Below are positions 16,794 through 24,949 of a DNA stretch of 64,000 nt, piece by piece. The DNA is from Paraburkholderia humisilvae. Its GTDB lineage: Bacteria > Pseudomonadota > Gammaproteobacteria > Burkholderiales > Burkholderiaceae. Position 1 is the stretch's first letter. Every line of letters begins with the position of its first letter. Location of the stretch: NCBI RefSeq assembly GCF_902859855.1, contig NZ_CADIKH010000033.1, forward strand, positions 1 through 64,000, read 5' to 3'. The position numbers and the translations under genes are program-made. Below the pieces are notes generated by a model that did no database searches, was not told where the DNA came from, and saw only the letters and a program-made list of their open reading frames with translations.

Positions 16794-17858
16794 TTAAGAG
16801 CCGCTCTGTTCGCTCGGTAGACCAGGGTTGACGGACGACTCGACGAACTCACGTACGAGGGCCTCCAAGCGCTCAGAAAGGGTCTCCTGTTGTTGCTCGG
16901 TAAGGCCCTCAAGTTTCAGTTGGGTCCGACCGTCACGGAATCGCTTGAGTTCTCCAATCTCGGCGCCGTTACGGGCCGAGAATTGGACGCGTGCGCTGTA
17001 GTGCGATCGTGTCTGGCGCGGAGAACTATCATTGTCCGCCTTCGCGTTAATCTCCTGCAGACGCTTCGAGCTTATCTCGCCGTTAATCACCTGCTCGAGG
17101 TAGGTCTCTGCCGTCTCCAAGCCCCTTCGTTCGAACATCAGGGTGATGTTGTAGGCGTTGGTGATGCCAATTTGGGTGTGACTCTCCGCCATTCGACGCA
17201 GCAACGTCTCCGGCAGCGCATTCAGCTTCAGGATTTTTGAGAGCAGCGATTTACTGATATCGAGGCTGGCTGCCAGTGAGTCCTGATCGGGGAAAACGCC
17301 TTCGTCGAGCACTTTCTTCCAGCCAACTGCATCGTCAAACACACTCTGTGCGGTCCGGTCCTTGTTGATGCGGTTTGCTATCAGGTAGAGGTCACGATCG
17401 CTTAATACGGGGAGAACCTCAGCCTCGATGAATTCCTCACCAAGGCTTTTTTTCGCGCGAAAGCGATATTCGCCGTCAACGATCACGTACTTGCCGGGAA
17501 AGCGTGCGTTCTCGGTTACTTTGATCGTTTCGTACTGCCCGTCGCGTTTGAGTTTCACTGCCAGCCCGTCAATTGCCTCCGGGCTATAGAAAGTCCGCGG
17601 ATTGAAAGGATTTGAAACGAGCTCGCTCAACGGCAGCGTCAACCGCGGCTTGACCGCGGACGAGTTGCCGCGCCCGCCGTAAGTAGCAACGGCCGGGCTT
17701 GTGCTGGCGCCTGCGTCGGTCGAGGAAGCGGCGTTAGGTTGAATACCCTGTGCATCCAGACGGCCATCAACATCCCCTCGTTCCATGGCGAGACCTCTGC
17801 GCAGGGATTTGGCCAGTCGACCACGGTTGGTGTTTTGACTTTGGGGTTTATCGTTCAT
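16794..17858 (-). CDS. parB: Partition protein ParB
   Basis: About 354 aa. The ParB/RepB/Spo0J N-terminal domain starts at PLSELVSNPFNPRTFYSPEAIDGLAVKLKRDGQYETIKVTENAR-like text and includes VIDGEYRFRAKKSLG, the equivalent of the CTPase GERRxRA box (here GEYRFRA). A central helix-turn-helix (DQDSLAASLDISKSLLSKILKLNALPE) should bind the centromere. The C-terminus (LTEQQQETLSERLEALVREFV) likely dimerises. The start at 17858 lies six bases after the parA stop with CGGAG before it. The candidate centromere is the set of three palindromes upstream of parA. Confidence 0.92.
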   Translation of the reverse strand: MNDKPQSQNTNRGRLAKSLRRGLAMERGDVDGRLDAQGIQPNAASSTDAGASTSPAVATYGGRGNSSAVKPRLTLPLSELVSNPFNPRTFYSPEAIDGLAVKLKRDGQYETIKVTENARFPGKYVIVDGEYRFRAKKSLGEEFIEAEVLPVLSDRDLYLIANRINKDRTAQSVFDDAVGWKKVLDEGVFPDQDSLAASLDISKSLLSKILKLNALPETLLRRMAESHTQIGITNAYNITLMFERRGLETAETYLEQVINGEISSKRLQEINAKADNDSSPRQTRSHYSARVQFSARNGAEIGELKRFRDGRTQLKLEGLTEQQQETLSERLEALVREFVESSVNPGLPSEQSGS

Positions 17859-17864
17859 TTAAAA

Positions 17865-18536
17865 TTACTCCGCTAAACCGATAATTTGCAACATTTCCAT
17901 CGCCACGTTCATGATCTCCTCGCGCGCAGGCTTATTACTCCGCTGCCCCTTGATAGCAGTGAATACGGTCGTGCCAGTACCGACCGAACTCTTATAAACC
18001 TCTCGCAACGAGATCGTGCTTTTCAATATTGGATAGGGATTGTCTTCGCCCATCGCTTCACGGATTTCCGCATAGGCCACGGTCTTCGTATTTACGCGAT
18101 TAAACACGATGCCGCATCGTTTTGGATCTGGTCCGATGACGCGGCGCACAAGACGCAGCATACCCTCCGTACTCCACGCATCGGCTGGCGAAGCGTCCAT
18201 CGGGACAAGTACGAAGTCGGCGACTTGAACAACGTTCTCTGTATTCGGGTTATCGACGCTAGGAGGGCAATCGACTAGCACCAGGTCGTAGTCCCGTGCC
18301 ATCGTAGTAATTTGTCGACCAAGGCCCTTCCCCGCCCCGGCCAACCCAGCCACCAAGAACGGTAGCGGCTCTTCACCCACGCCTGACGAACGAACCGAGG
18401 TGTTCTGTGAGTCAGTGTCAATAACAAGAACTTTTAACTCTGGGTCGTCGTAGGTGTAAGCACCGGCCAGATTCAGAGCGATCGTCGTCTTACCCGCCCC
18501 GCCCTTCTGATTAGCAACCGCGAATATTTTTCCCAC
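17865..18536 (-). CDS. parA: Partition ATPase ParA
   Basis: About 223 aa, a short ParA without an N-terminal DNA-binding domain. It shows the deviant Walker A KGGAGKTT at the N-terminus, the A' motif VLVIDTDSQ and the B motif DLVLVDCPPS. It should form dynamic gradients on the nucleoid that pull ParB-centromere complexes apart. The start is a GTG at 18536 with GAGGGAG six bases before it; a nearby ATG is out of frame. A good promoter (18564-18592) precedes it. A short ParA with a large ParB is the chromosomal-type pairing. Confidence 0.93.
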   Translation of the reverse strand: MGKIFAVANQKGGAGKTTIALNLAGAYTYDDPELKVLVIDTDSQNTSVRSSGVGEEPLPFLVAGLAGAGKGLGRQITTMARDYDLVLVDCPPSVDNPNTENVVQVADFVLVPMDASPADAWSTEGMLRLVRRVIGPDPKRCGIVFNRVNTKTVAYAEIREAMGEDNPYPILKSTISLREVYKSSVGTGTTVFTAIKGQRSNKPAREEIMNVAMEMLQIIGLAE

Positions 18537-18563
18537 TCATATCTCCCTCGAGAATTCACAAGC

Positions 18564-18592
18564 ACAATATCCTCCGATGCCTGAAAAATCAA
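18564..18592 (-). promoter_or_regulatory. Promoter of parAB
   Basis: On the minus strand TTGATT, 17 bases, TATTGT, ending 28 bases before the parA start. Confidence 0.65.
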
Positions 18593-18656
18593 GAACACAC
18601 GTGGCAGATGTTGAACCTTCTTTGACGGAACGAAGCCAGACAATATGCATGCCACA

Positions 18657-18672
18657 GTTTCAGCGCTGAAAC
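18657..18672. repeat. parS: Centromere-like palindrome parS, copy 1
   Basis: GTTTCAGCGCTGAAAC, a perfect 16-bp palindrome 121 bases upstream of parA. It resembles chromosomal parS (TGTTTCACGTGAAACA) in its GTTTCA...TGAAAC arms but has a different centre. Confidence 0.8.
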
Positions 18673-18813
18673 CGACTTCCGATCTCACCACACACCAACC
18701 ACAAGCCCCACTCGCCGCGGTCCGACCGAGCCCAACCGGGTCCGGTGACTCGCTCCCAGAAGCCGCAACGGCGAATGATGCGACACGACACCGCTACTTT
18801 TCCGCACCCCATG

Positions 18814-18839
18814 GGCCAGTTTCAGCGCTGAAACTGGCC
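18814..18839. repeat. parS: Centromere-like palindrome parS, copy 2 (extended)
   Basis: The same 16-bp core at 18819-18834, extended on both sides by GGCCA/TGGCC to a perfect 26-bp palindrome. Confidence 0.8.
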
Positions 18840-19027
18840 GCGATGCCCTATGACCATCGCGGGTCCTGAAGTGTATTCGCGGTTCGCATACCGAGCGGCG
18901 GGGGGCGTACCTCCAATACATCGGCGACGACATCGGTTATAAAAGATGGTCGAATCTCTGCTTTTCAGGAAACTTGAGTCGACATAACGTAACACGTGTG
19001 CGTCGTCAAAGACTGAGGCGCGTTGAA

Positions 19028-19043
19028 GTTTCAGCGCTGAAAC
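19028..19043. repeat. parS: Centromere-like palindrome parS, copy 3
   Basis: The same perfect 16-bp core, 209 bases from copy 2. Random recurrence of three identical palindromes here is very unlikely. Confidence 0.8.
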
Positions 19044-19158
19044 TGGCGTGGTGCGCGAAAATCGCTCTCGGTGCGCCGCGTAGCGGTACGTTCGGAATAA
19101 AGTCAAATAAGCGCCTTCTGGTGTTCTCTCGTAGTCGTGAAATCGACTCATCCGTCGA

Positions 19159-19279
19159 TGGCCAATTATTGGCCAGACTTGCCCAATAAGCGGCCATTCT
19201 TGTCGAGACGTATATTGCTTGGGCGTCAGATTGAGCAGCTATTGACAGCAGCTGGCCAGTTATCGGCCATTAATGGTCA
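19159..19279. repeat. TGGCCA repeat cluster
   Basis: TGGCCAATTATTGGCCA (19159-19175), a diverged AATAAGCGGCCA at 19185-19196, and TGGCCAGTTATCGGCCA (19253-19269) followed by a half site. The units are near-palindromic with an AT centre. They lie just beyond the 3' end of repB, where iterons or a host-factor site might be. Confidence 0.6.
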
Positions 19280-19384
19280 AGTGTCACGCGCGAAGCGCTG
19301 TGTGCGAGCGGGGGAGGGAAGGGGCAGGAGGGAGACTCCGAGACCGATGGAGCTCTCGATCCACTCGGGGTAGGTCCGGCTGTT

Positions 19385-20722
19385 TCACGCGTTGGCTTTG
19401 TGAAAATGAAAGGCGTAAACGTCAGCGTCGCTTGCCTCGCCCCACAGACGTTTGTTCAGATATCGGATAAACGCTGTTCTAGCCAGTTTAGAATTCTTCG
19501 CGGGATCGTAGCGAAGTTGATTGTGGGCGGCTGACTGATTGTACTCATCGAGCACCTTCGCCTGTTCGTCCAATGCCATAGAAAGGAATGCGGCTTCCGC
19601 CTGAGGATCCCGGCTACGCATGAAACCTTCTCGAAGATGCGCATCGGTCAGCACGGGGGAAGCTTCTTTCTTCACATAGGTCCGGGCAGAGACAGCAGAG
19701 GGGCGAGCATATCCATTCTCTAGACTCGAAATGAAAAACGACGCTCGACTCTTTAACGGCTCTTTGTCTGTTGCCGCGTCGCGAAGCAGCACGTGTCGAA
19801 GGGCAGCACGGATATCGTTGGCACTGTAGTCGTTCACGATCTGTGCAGCTCGATTTGGCGTCACGCCGATCTCCAAAACCTTCTCAAGGAGAGTGACTGC
19901 TGACGGGGAGTCGTCGGGAAGATCCGGATTCACGTCAGCAGCGAGTTGGCCACTATTCTTTCGATGCACTTCGAACTGTATCTGCTCAACCACACGCCCG
20001 TTTTTGTGCTCTCTCAGGGTAACGTCGATATCCGAAAGTTCGTTCACTTCTGCGATTGCACGTTTAAGGATCTTCGACTTGAAGAACTTGTACTGGAGAT
20101 AAATCGAATCCTCTTTGACGATCCCAACGACCGCATGCCGGAAGTCTTCCCATGCCCAACGGCTCGTCGTACCCGTGCGCTCGTAGCGCTTGCACCACTC
20201 GTATAGAGGTGGGCTTCCCATCGAGCGGAATCGCTGGGAGATGGCCAAATCGAGGCGTTGCCAGATCTCCGGGTTCAGCAAGACTCCGCGCAGCTTCGGG
20301 CTAAATGAGAATTCGTAGGCACGCTGGTCGACAAGGTAGGTGACGTCCGCGAGCAAGGTAGACGCTGTTAGCTTTCGGTCTTCCGGATTTACCGTCGCAT
20401 CCCAGATCACATGGGCCTTCATCAGGCTGATGAGTTCGCCCATGATGTATCGGCGATTACTGGAGTCGTTGTACCCAATGATAGGCTCGAGCTGGGATAA
20501 CTGAACCACCCAACTCTGAAGGTCGGGCTTGCGCTGCGCAAAGTACACGCACGCATTGAAAAGGCGACGCTGCAGGACGGACAACGGTTTTTCCGGAAAG
20601 ACGAAAATAGCTTCCTTCGCCTTGCGCATCGTCACGGACGTGGCATGCTTCTCCACAGGAATAATCGCCTTGCTCGGCGTCACAGCCAGTAGCCTAGTTG
20701 ACTTCGTACCGATGTCGCTCAT
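19385..20722 (-). CDS. repB: Plasmid replication initiator, RepB (Rep_3) family, second replicon
   Basis: About 445 aa from the ATG at 20722 (MSDIGTKSTRLLAV); a longer reading would need a TTG start. The N-terminal half (MRKAKEAIFVFPEKPLSVLQRRLFNACVYFAQRK and YEFSFSPKLRGVLLNPEIWQRLDL, LYEWCKRYERTGTTSRWAWEDFRHAV) is a typical Rep_3 pair of winged helices. The C-terminal half (VLEIGVTPNRAAQIVNDYSANDIRAALRHVL and beyond) resembles the extra domain of large RepB initiators. Upstream lie GGTAAC-type iterons and a palindromic operator. The clear iterons and short distance to parAB suggest that this is the main active replicon. Confidence 0.85.
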   Translation of the reverse strand: MSDIGTKSTRLLAVTPSKAIIPVEKHATSVTMRKAKEAIFVFPEKPLSVLQRRLFNACVYFAQRKPDLQSWVVQLSQLEPIIGYNDSSNRRYIMGELISLMKAHVIWDATVNPEDRKLTASTLLADVTYLVDQRAYEFSFSPKLRGVLLNPEIWQRLDLAISQRFRSMGSPPLYEWCKRYERTGTTSRWAWEDFRHAVVGIVKEDSIYLQYKFFKSKILKRAIAEVNELSDIDVTLREHKNGRVVEQIQFEVHRKNSGQLAADVNPDLPDDSPSAVTLLEKVLEIGVTPNRAAQIVNDYSANDIRAALRHVLLRDAATDKEPLKSRASFFISSLENGYARPSAVSARTYVKKEASPVLTDAHLREGFMRSRDPQAEAAFLSMALDEQAKVLDEYNQSAAHNQLRYDPAKNSKLARTAFIRYLNKRLWGEASDADVYAFHFHKANA

Positions 20723-20859
20723 TTCCCGCCCATCCCTATACCGAGTAGCGCCCTGAATGGGCCGCAACGCACTTCGCCAAACGCCAAACTCGAGTCGCTT
20801 GCGACACGCCCGAGACGATGTTTCTTGTCGAACATCGTTGTGGCTAGATGGAACTCATC

Positions 20860-20876
20860 ACTTCCTGACTGGAAGC
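20860..20876. promoter_or_regulatory. Palindromic operator, copy 2 (upstream of repB)
   Basis: ACTTCCTGACTGGAAGC, 138 bases before the repB start. On the minus strand a TATATT lies just upstream of it, so a bound protein would block transcription into repB. Confidence 0.65.
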
Positions 20877-21018
20877 AAAATATACGGGTGTCATGTGAGA
20901 GGGAAGAGGGAAAGAAACCCCCATTTGGGGGCTTATTCGTAGCGCAACGTTAAATCGGGCTCGTTCGCTTCGCAGCTAACGATGCGAAAGACGGCAGCGG
21001 GGAGTGCCAGGTTAGCCA

Positions 21019-21629
21019 GTAAAGGTGGTTACCTTTGTCTTCGCCGTGCGCCCGGGATACCCCCGTCCCGACTGATTGGTAACTACTTTTATGGTTGTCC
21101 TCTCGCGTTCTGTCCGGAGCCCATACTGCCGGCGCCATCACGGTAAAAGTCGTTACCTTGTCGCTTGCGGTTGTTTCTCGGTTAGAACGCAGCAAATTCG
21201 TGTTCCGTGCCTTTGATCTCGTGGCAAATTCTCCACAACTCGCCGTTTGAAAGCGAGGCCTCGCCCGAAAAGAGCGTGACGGCTGTAGATCTGGCTGCCG
21301 CAACGCCCGCATGCTCAACAACAGAGCAACGGTAGCCCTCAGGTAACCGCTTTTACCCGACGTCCCTTAGATCCGGGCACCGTGTCTTCGCAAAGGTTGC
21401 AACCTGACGGCTTCGAAGTGCCGTGCGTATAGTTACCTTTCCTGTATCGACGGTTACCTCTCATCTCGCTACCGCTTGTCACACGAGGCGTCGGGCAGGC
21501 TAAACATATTAAACAAGGACTGTAATCTTTAAAGATGTATACAAACGCATCCGATCTGCTCTAAAACCGGCAACCTATGCCCCGACGTTGTGGATAATTC
21601 CTGTCAAGAAGTTGGTAACGATTGTCACC
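21019..21629. repeat. Iterons of second replicon, GGTAACNNCTTTTACC type
   Basis: Copies: 21019-21033 (inverted), 21078-21094, 21142-21157 (inverted), 21342-21357 and 21614-21629 (weaker), plus half sites at 21431 and 21452. The unit GGTAAC-nn-CTTTTACC is itself partly palindromic. A further copy lies far away at 42023-42037. Confidence 0.78.
21597..21613. promoter_or_regulatory. Palindromic operator, copy 10 (weaker)
   Basis: AATTCCTGTCAAGAAGT, next to the last iteron and upstream of the small membrane protein gene. Confidence 0.5.
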
Positions 21630-21732
21630 GCCGCAGTGCTTCGATACCATGATGGCTCACACTGAAACGAGAAGATTCCAGTTTCAAATGACCAGCTGGG
21701 GAACCAGCCCAACCGGCAAACCGGCTTACCGA

Positions 21733-21756
21733 CCCGCGGGGCAACTCACCCCCGGG
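21733..21756 (+). promoter_or_regulatory. GC-rich leader hairpin, copy j
   Basis: CCC-G-CGGGG, loop caactca, CCCC-C-GGG. It lies 31 bases before the ATG at 21787, with CAGGAG in between. Confidence 0.55.
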
Positions 21757-21786
21757 AGAGCTGCTCTGCATCACCCAGGAGCAGAT

Positions 21787-21990
21787 ATGAAAACGTTGCT
21801 TGAATGGGCCGTTGGCCTGTTCGTGCTGTATTGCTTCATCGCTGGCTTTTTTGACCTAGGCGAGACGCCACAGCAGAAGCGTGTGCGGGAACAGGAAGAG
21901 TGGCAGGCTGCAGAGGACGATCGGCGAAACATCGATGCTGATGCCGTGTACTACGGTCAGCAAAACGAGCATGATCATCGCCATACGTAG
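21787..21990 (+). CDS. Small membrane protein, 67 aa
   Basis: A longer frame begins at 21622, but MKTLLEWAVGLF at 21787 has a good CAGGAG ribosome binding site and follows a leader hairpin. Residues 4-22 (LLEWAVGLFVLYCFIAGFF) form one membrane segment. The rest is a charged cytoplasmic or periplasmic tail (QQKRVREQEEWQAAEDDRRN) ending in a His-rich end. No family recognised. A strong terminator follows directly, so it is a single-gene unit. Confidence 0.65.
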   Translation: MKTLLEWAVGLFVLYCFIAGFFDLGETPQQKRVREQEEWQAAEDDRRNIDADAVYYGQQNEHDHRHT

Positions 21991-21996
21991 GGAAGG

Positions 21997-22020
21997 GGGG
22001 AAGCGTGCTTCCCCTTTTTT
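21997..22020 (+). terminator. Rho-independent terminator
   Basis: GGGGAAGC-gt-GCTTCCCC followed by six T. Confidence 0.9.
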
Positions 22021-22114
22021 ATTTGGTTCAGTTTTCCGCCTTCTGTTGGAAAGAGCCCCGGCTTGGGCCTCGTTTCACGCTGGATGGTACGTGAAAGTCC
22101 AGAAAAAATGAGGG

Positions 22115-22693
22115 ATGGAAAATTTTCCCATCCACTCTCCACTTGAAAGCTTGCCTCGTCGCCGGTTCCTGCAGAGTACCGCACTGCTTGCCGCTGCCGC
22201 ATGGGCTCCGGAGATCCTGGCTCAACAGAGTGGCGACTATTGGTCGCGGCCGCGGGCGCTCTGGCTGAAGAGAAAGGAAACCGGGGAGGAGCTTCGAACC
22301 GTGTACTGGAGTGACGGGAAGCTTGTTGTTGATGCTTATGTGCGGTGCTGTACGTTGTTGAGAGATGTTCGGGCGGGCGCAGTGGTACAGATGAACCCGA
22401 CGCTTCTGGACATTCTGTGCGGAGTATACGGGTGGTTTGCGCAGGCCGGGATGGAGAGACCGATCATTGTCACGTCCGGATATAGGACAAGTGCCACGAA
22501 CAACCTTACCGAAGGGTCGGCACGGAACTCAATGCATATGGTCGGTCGAGCTGCCGACATACAGGTCCCTGACGTCCCTACTGACTATCTGGCCAAGCTT
22601 GGTATGTATTTACGGGGAGGTGGCGTGGGATATTACGCCACCAAGCATTTCGTGCACGTTGACAGTGGCCGGCTCCGCACATGGGCCGGCTAG
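22115..22693 (+). CDS. Tat-exported M15-like peptidase (DUF882/YcbK type)
   Basis: About 192 aa. LPRRRFLQSTALLAAAAWA near the N-terminus is a twin-arginine export signal. The mature domain has PIIVTSGYRTSATNN, SMHMVGRAADIQV and FVHVDSGRLRTW, which give the SxHxxGxAxD and HVD zinc ligands of peptidase M15A/YcbK proteins. These cut or remodel peptidoglycan peptides in the periplasm. On a conjugative plasmid it could open the wall for the transfer machine, but it is far from that operon. The ATG at 22115 lies unusually close to its purine-rich GAGGG, so the exact start is uncertain. Confidence 0.83.
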   Translation: MENFPIHSPLESLPRRRFLQSTALLAAAAWAPEILAQQSGDYWSRPRALWLKRKETGEELRTVYWSDGKLVVDAYVRCCTLLRDVRAGAVVQMNPTLLDILCGVYGWFAQAGMERPIIVTSGYRTSATNNLTEGSARNSMHMVGRAADIQVPDVPTDYLAKLGMYLRGGGVGYYATKHFVHVDSGRLRTWAG

Positions 22694-22704
22694 TCCCCTG
22701 CTGC

Positions 22705-23607
22705 TCAGTCGCCAAGAATTTGATGGTTAGACTTGTATTCACGCCAGCGATCGATCTCAAGTACGTACTCACCTGCGTAGCCCGGCCACGAATTGTACTC
22801 GCGCGCATGCTTCAGCCGAGTCAACGCATCCTCGAACTTCTGTGCCCCGTTCTCGAGCAAAGAATCACCGGCTGTGTACGTCATGACGCTATAGGGCGCT
22901 TCCTTTTCGACGGGCACAAAAATGAACGGGCGCTCTTCGCCGGTGAAGTACTGCACTCCAGTCTGATACATGAACGCCGACATATCGTAGTGGTAGTTCT
23001 GAACGGCAGAGCTGAACGAGCGAGGGAGAACGTCCAGCGTCGACTTCAGATCGAAGATGAACTCTGGATGCAAGCAGTCGACCTTGACTCGACACTTGAC
23101 CCCTGTGACTCTCTCAACAAAGTAGATCGCTTTCTCTGGCTCACCCTCGTCGAACCACTCACCGAGTGCGCGTCCTCGGAATCGATGCGAGCGGACAGCA
23201 TTCCGCATGGCCAGCAGCGCGTCGTACTTGTCCTGGCCAATGACGAAGTGATGAGGATGTTCGGAGACAAACTTTTTGCATTCTCGATAACGCCGATTGA
23301 ATTCACCATCGAAGGGCAGGACACGATCCTCAAAGCGCCAAGGCTCGAAGACCGCCATATGGGCCAGCCTGCCGAACTCCAGCGCAGCCGTGTCCTTTCC
23401 GGCACCCTGAACAGCCGCGAGAAAATGCTGCGGCGTTTTCAGCATCGACTTGAGTTGCGTCGACGAGACGTTCTCTGCGTCACCATGATATTCGTCGTCG
23501 GTCACAGCCTTGGTGTAACTGGCTAGATCGCGACCGACCGAGATTCTTTTCTGACCACTCCAGATGCCTTGATGGGCAGGATGCTGGACCGCCGCGTTCG
23601 CGTTCAT
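22705..23607 (-). CDS. PD-(D/E)XK nuclease, RecE/exonuclease VIII-like
   Basis: About 300 aa. TDDEYHGDAENVSSTQLKSMLKTPQHFLAA is the usual N-terminus of DUF3799/PDDEXK phage-type exonucleases. LEFGRLAHMAVFEP carries the early conserved histidine, and VKVDCLHPEFIFDLKST gives the D...DxK core (VD and DLK). A late QNYHYDMSAFMYQTGV matches the QxxxY helix. Such enzymes chew one strand from double-strand ends and work with a single-strand annealing protein; no annealing partner is recognised next to it. AGGAGCG precedes the ATG at 23607. It converges with the M15-like gene, with 11 bases between them. Confidence 0.8.
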   Translation of the reverse strand: MNANAAVQHPAHQGIWSGQKRISVGRDLASYTKAVTDDEYHGDAENVSSTQLKSMLKTPQHFLAAVQGAGKDTAALEFGRLAHMAVFEPWRFEDRVLPFDGEFNRRYRECKKFVSEHPHHFVIGQDKYDALLAMRNAVRSHRFRGRALGEWFDEGEPEKAIYFVERVTGVKCRVKVDCLHPEFIFDLKSTLDVLPRSFSSAVQNYHYDMSAFMYQTGVQYFTGEERPFIFVPVEKEAPYSVMTYTAGDSLLENGAQKFEDALTRLKHAREYNSWPGYAGEYVLEIDRWREYKSNHQILGD

Positions 23608-23731
23608 TCGATATCGCTCCTGTTTGAATGCAGCGTACAGGCCCGCGTTGTGTTTTCAAGGGGCGGTGTGACCCTGCCATCGTGTCGCGAGAGCACTGGA
23701 TATCGGAAGGCGATCACGTATCGTCGATACC

Positions 23732-24133
23732 ATGAAACGCGTGAACTCTCTATCCAGACCCGGTGCCGCGGATCTTCAAGGATTCGTCGAGCAAACATTC
23801 AGGCAGTTCGGACAAACTCACTTCGCTCGGCCGACCGATGTTTGTCAGGAAGTGCGGTCTATCTTCAACAACGTTGGAAATCCACCATTACGTCGTGCAC
23901 AGGCACTTGCAACGCTCTTGGCTGCGACCGACAGATATCCCGATCTACTGACGTTGAAAGACGAGAAGGGCCGCGTGATGTCATCGCGGACCCATGGGTT
24001 CACAAAATTTTGCAGCGAGTTTCCGCGTCTCGAGCAAGTGGAGGTGGCGGTGCTCTTTCGAGCAGTAGGCCTTCTTCGTGATGTTCCGAATGCGCTCGAG
24101 CACACCAACAATTCATTCTTCCTGGGAATCTGA
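23732..24133 (+). CDS. Hypothetical protein, 133 aa
   Basis: No family recognised. Soluble and mainly helical (AADLQGFVEQTFRQFG, RRAQALATLLAATDRYPDLL, QVEVAVLFRAVGLLRDVPNALE). It is divergent from the nuclease gene and directly followed by the next gene, whose ATG begins two bases after this stop codon, so both are probably translated together. Confidence 0.55.
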   Translation: MKRVNSLSRPGAADLQGFVEQTFRQFGQTHFARPTDVCQEVRSIFNNVGNPPLRRAQALATLLAATDRYPDLLTLKDEKGRVMSSRTHGFTKFCSEFPRLEQVEVAVLFRAVGLLRDVPNALEHTNNSFFLGI

Positions 24134-24134
24134 T

Positions 24135-24884
24135 ATGACTGAACATGCAATTGGAACGCATAGCGGGGCCTTGTTTGGCGTACCAATCCTCTTGCCCAGG
24201 AATCGTCGGTGCCTTAGTGAGTCGATTCGCGGACAGTACCTGTTCATGTCGGAAGTAACCCGGATTCTTCGGGCTGCAACCCCTTACCGGGTTCGCGCAT
24301 TGGATCGTCTGATACCCCTAACCGGGGCGACGGTGATATCGCCGGAGACCATGAAGGATTTCGAGCGCGAGATGGTGTCGCTCGCCATGCACAACCGAAC
24401 TGCAAGCATCGAACGATATGTCCATGCGATCGGGCCGGGGGAGGTCTGGCCCGAGGTCGTGATGGCAATCGGTGTGGTAGCCCGAGAGACGAACGGAAGC
24501 CAGCGATTTAGCCTCCCGGCGCCAGACGTTTGGCAATCGGTCGTACCGAAGCTGCAAGGCTACCTGGGTTTCCATATGACCGAGGTCGGTGGCGCCGTTA
24601 TTGGCCAAGCCAAGTGGATTGATGCGGCAATTGACGACGCACGCGGAATGTTGATTTGTACGGGGACTCGGACGATCTCTGAAGAGAGTGAAATCGACGG
24701 AGTCACGATAACGACCGTTGATCACGCATATCGCGTCCATCTGCACAATGGGTCTGGCGTTCGTGTGATCGACGTGCCGGCGCGGAACGGTGGGGATGTG
24801 GATGGGGAGATTGCGAGACTGGACGAAAGCATCCGCTTCTTGACGGGAAAAACGGCGATCTGGGGTCACGAAACTCGGCATTGA
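24135..24884 (+). CDS. Hypothetical protein, 249 aa
   Basis: No family recognised. The start MTEHAIGTHSG at 24135 was chosen because it follows the stop of the 133-aa gene by one base, the usual sign of translational coupling. The N-terminal half is helical; the C-terminal half is strand-rich (DDARGMLICTGTRTISEE, GVTITTVDHAYRVHLHNGSGVRVIDV). No signal peptide or membrane segment. It may be an accessory plasmid protein with a role linked to its upstream partner. Confidence 0.55.
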   Translation: MTEHAIGTHSGALFGVPILLPRNRRCLSESIRGQYLFMSEVTRILRAATPYRVRALDRLIPLTGATVISPETMKDFEREMVSLAMHNRTASIERYVHAIGPGEVWPEVVMAIGVVARETNGSQRFSLPAPDVWQSVVPKLQGYLGFHMTEVGGAVIGQAKWIDAAIDDARGMLICTGTRTISEESEIDGVTITTVDHAYRVHLHNGSGVRVIDVPARNGGDVDGEIARLDESIRFLTGKTAIWGHETRH

Positions 24885-24949
24885 AAGTCTGGGCTAGAAA
24901 TGGAATCGCAATCTGTTGAAATTACCTCCACTGACTTAAGGAGGAAGCA

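Larger units (their letters stand above)
18673..19384. other. Gene-free centromere and repeat region between parAB and repB
   Basis: No gene is supported. It holds parS copies 2 and 3 and a cluster of TGGCCA repeats (19159-19279). This is probably the centromere and possibly a second part of the replication origin. Confidence 0.6.
20877..21786. other. Probable replication origin of second replicon
   Basis: About 900 bases without a credible gene, with at least five copies of a GGTAAC-type iteron and AT-rich parts near 21500-21560. A CCCCCATTTGGGGG hairpin at 20914-20927 lies between the origin and the repB promoter. Confidence 0.65.
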
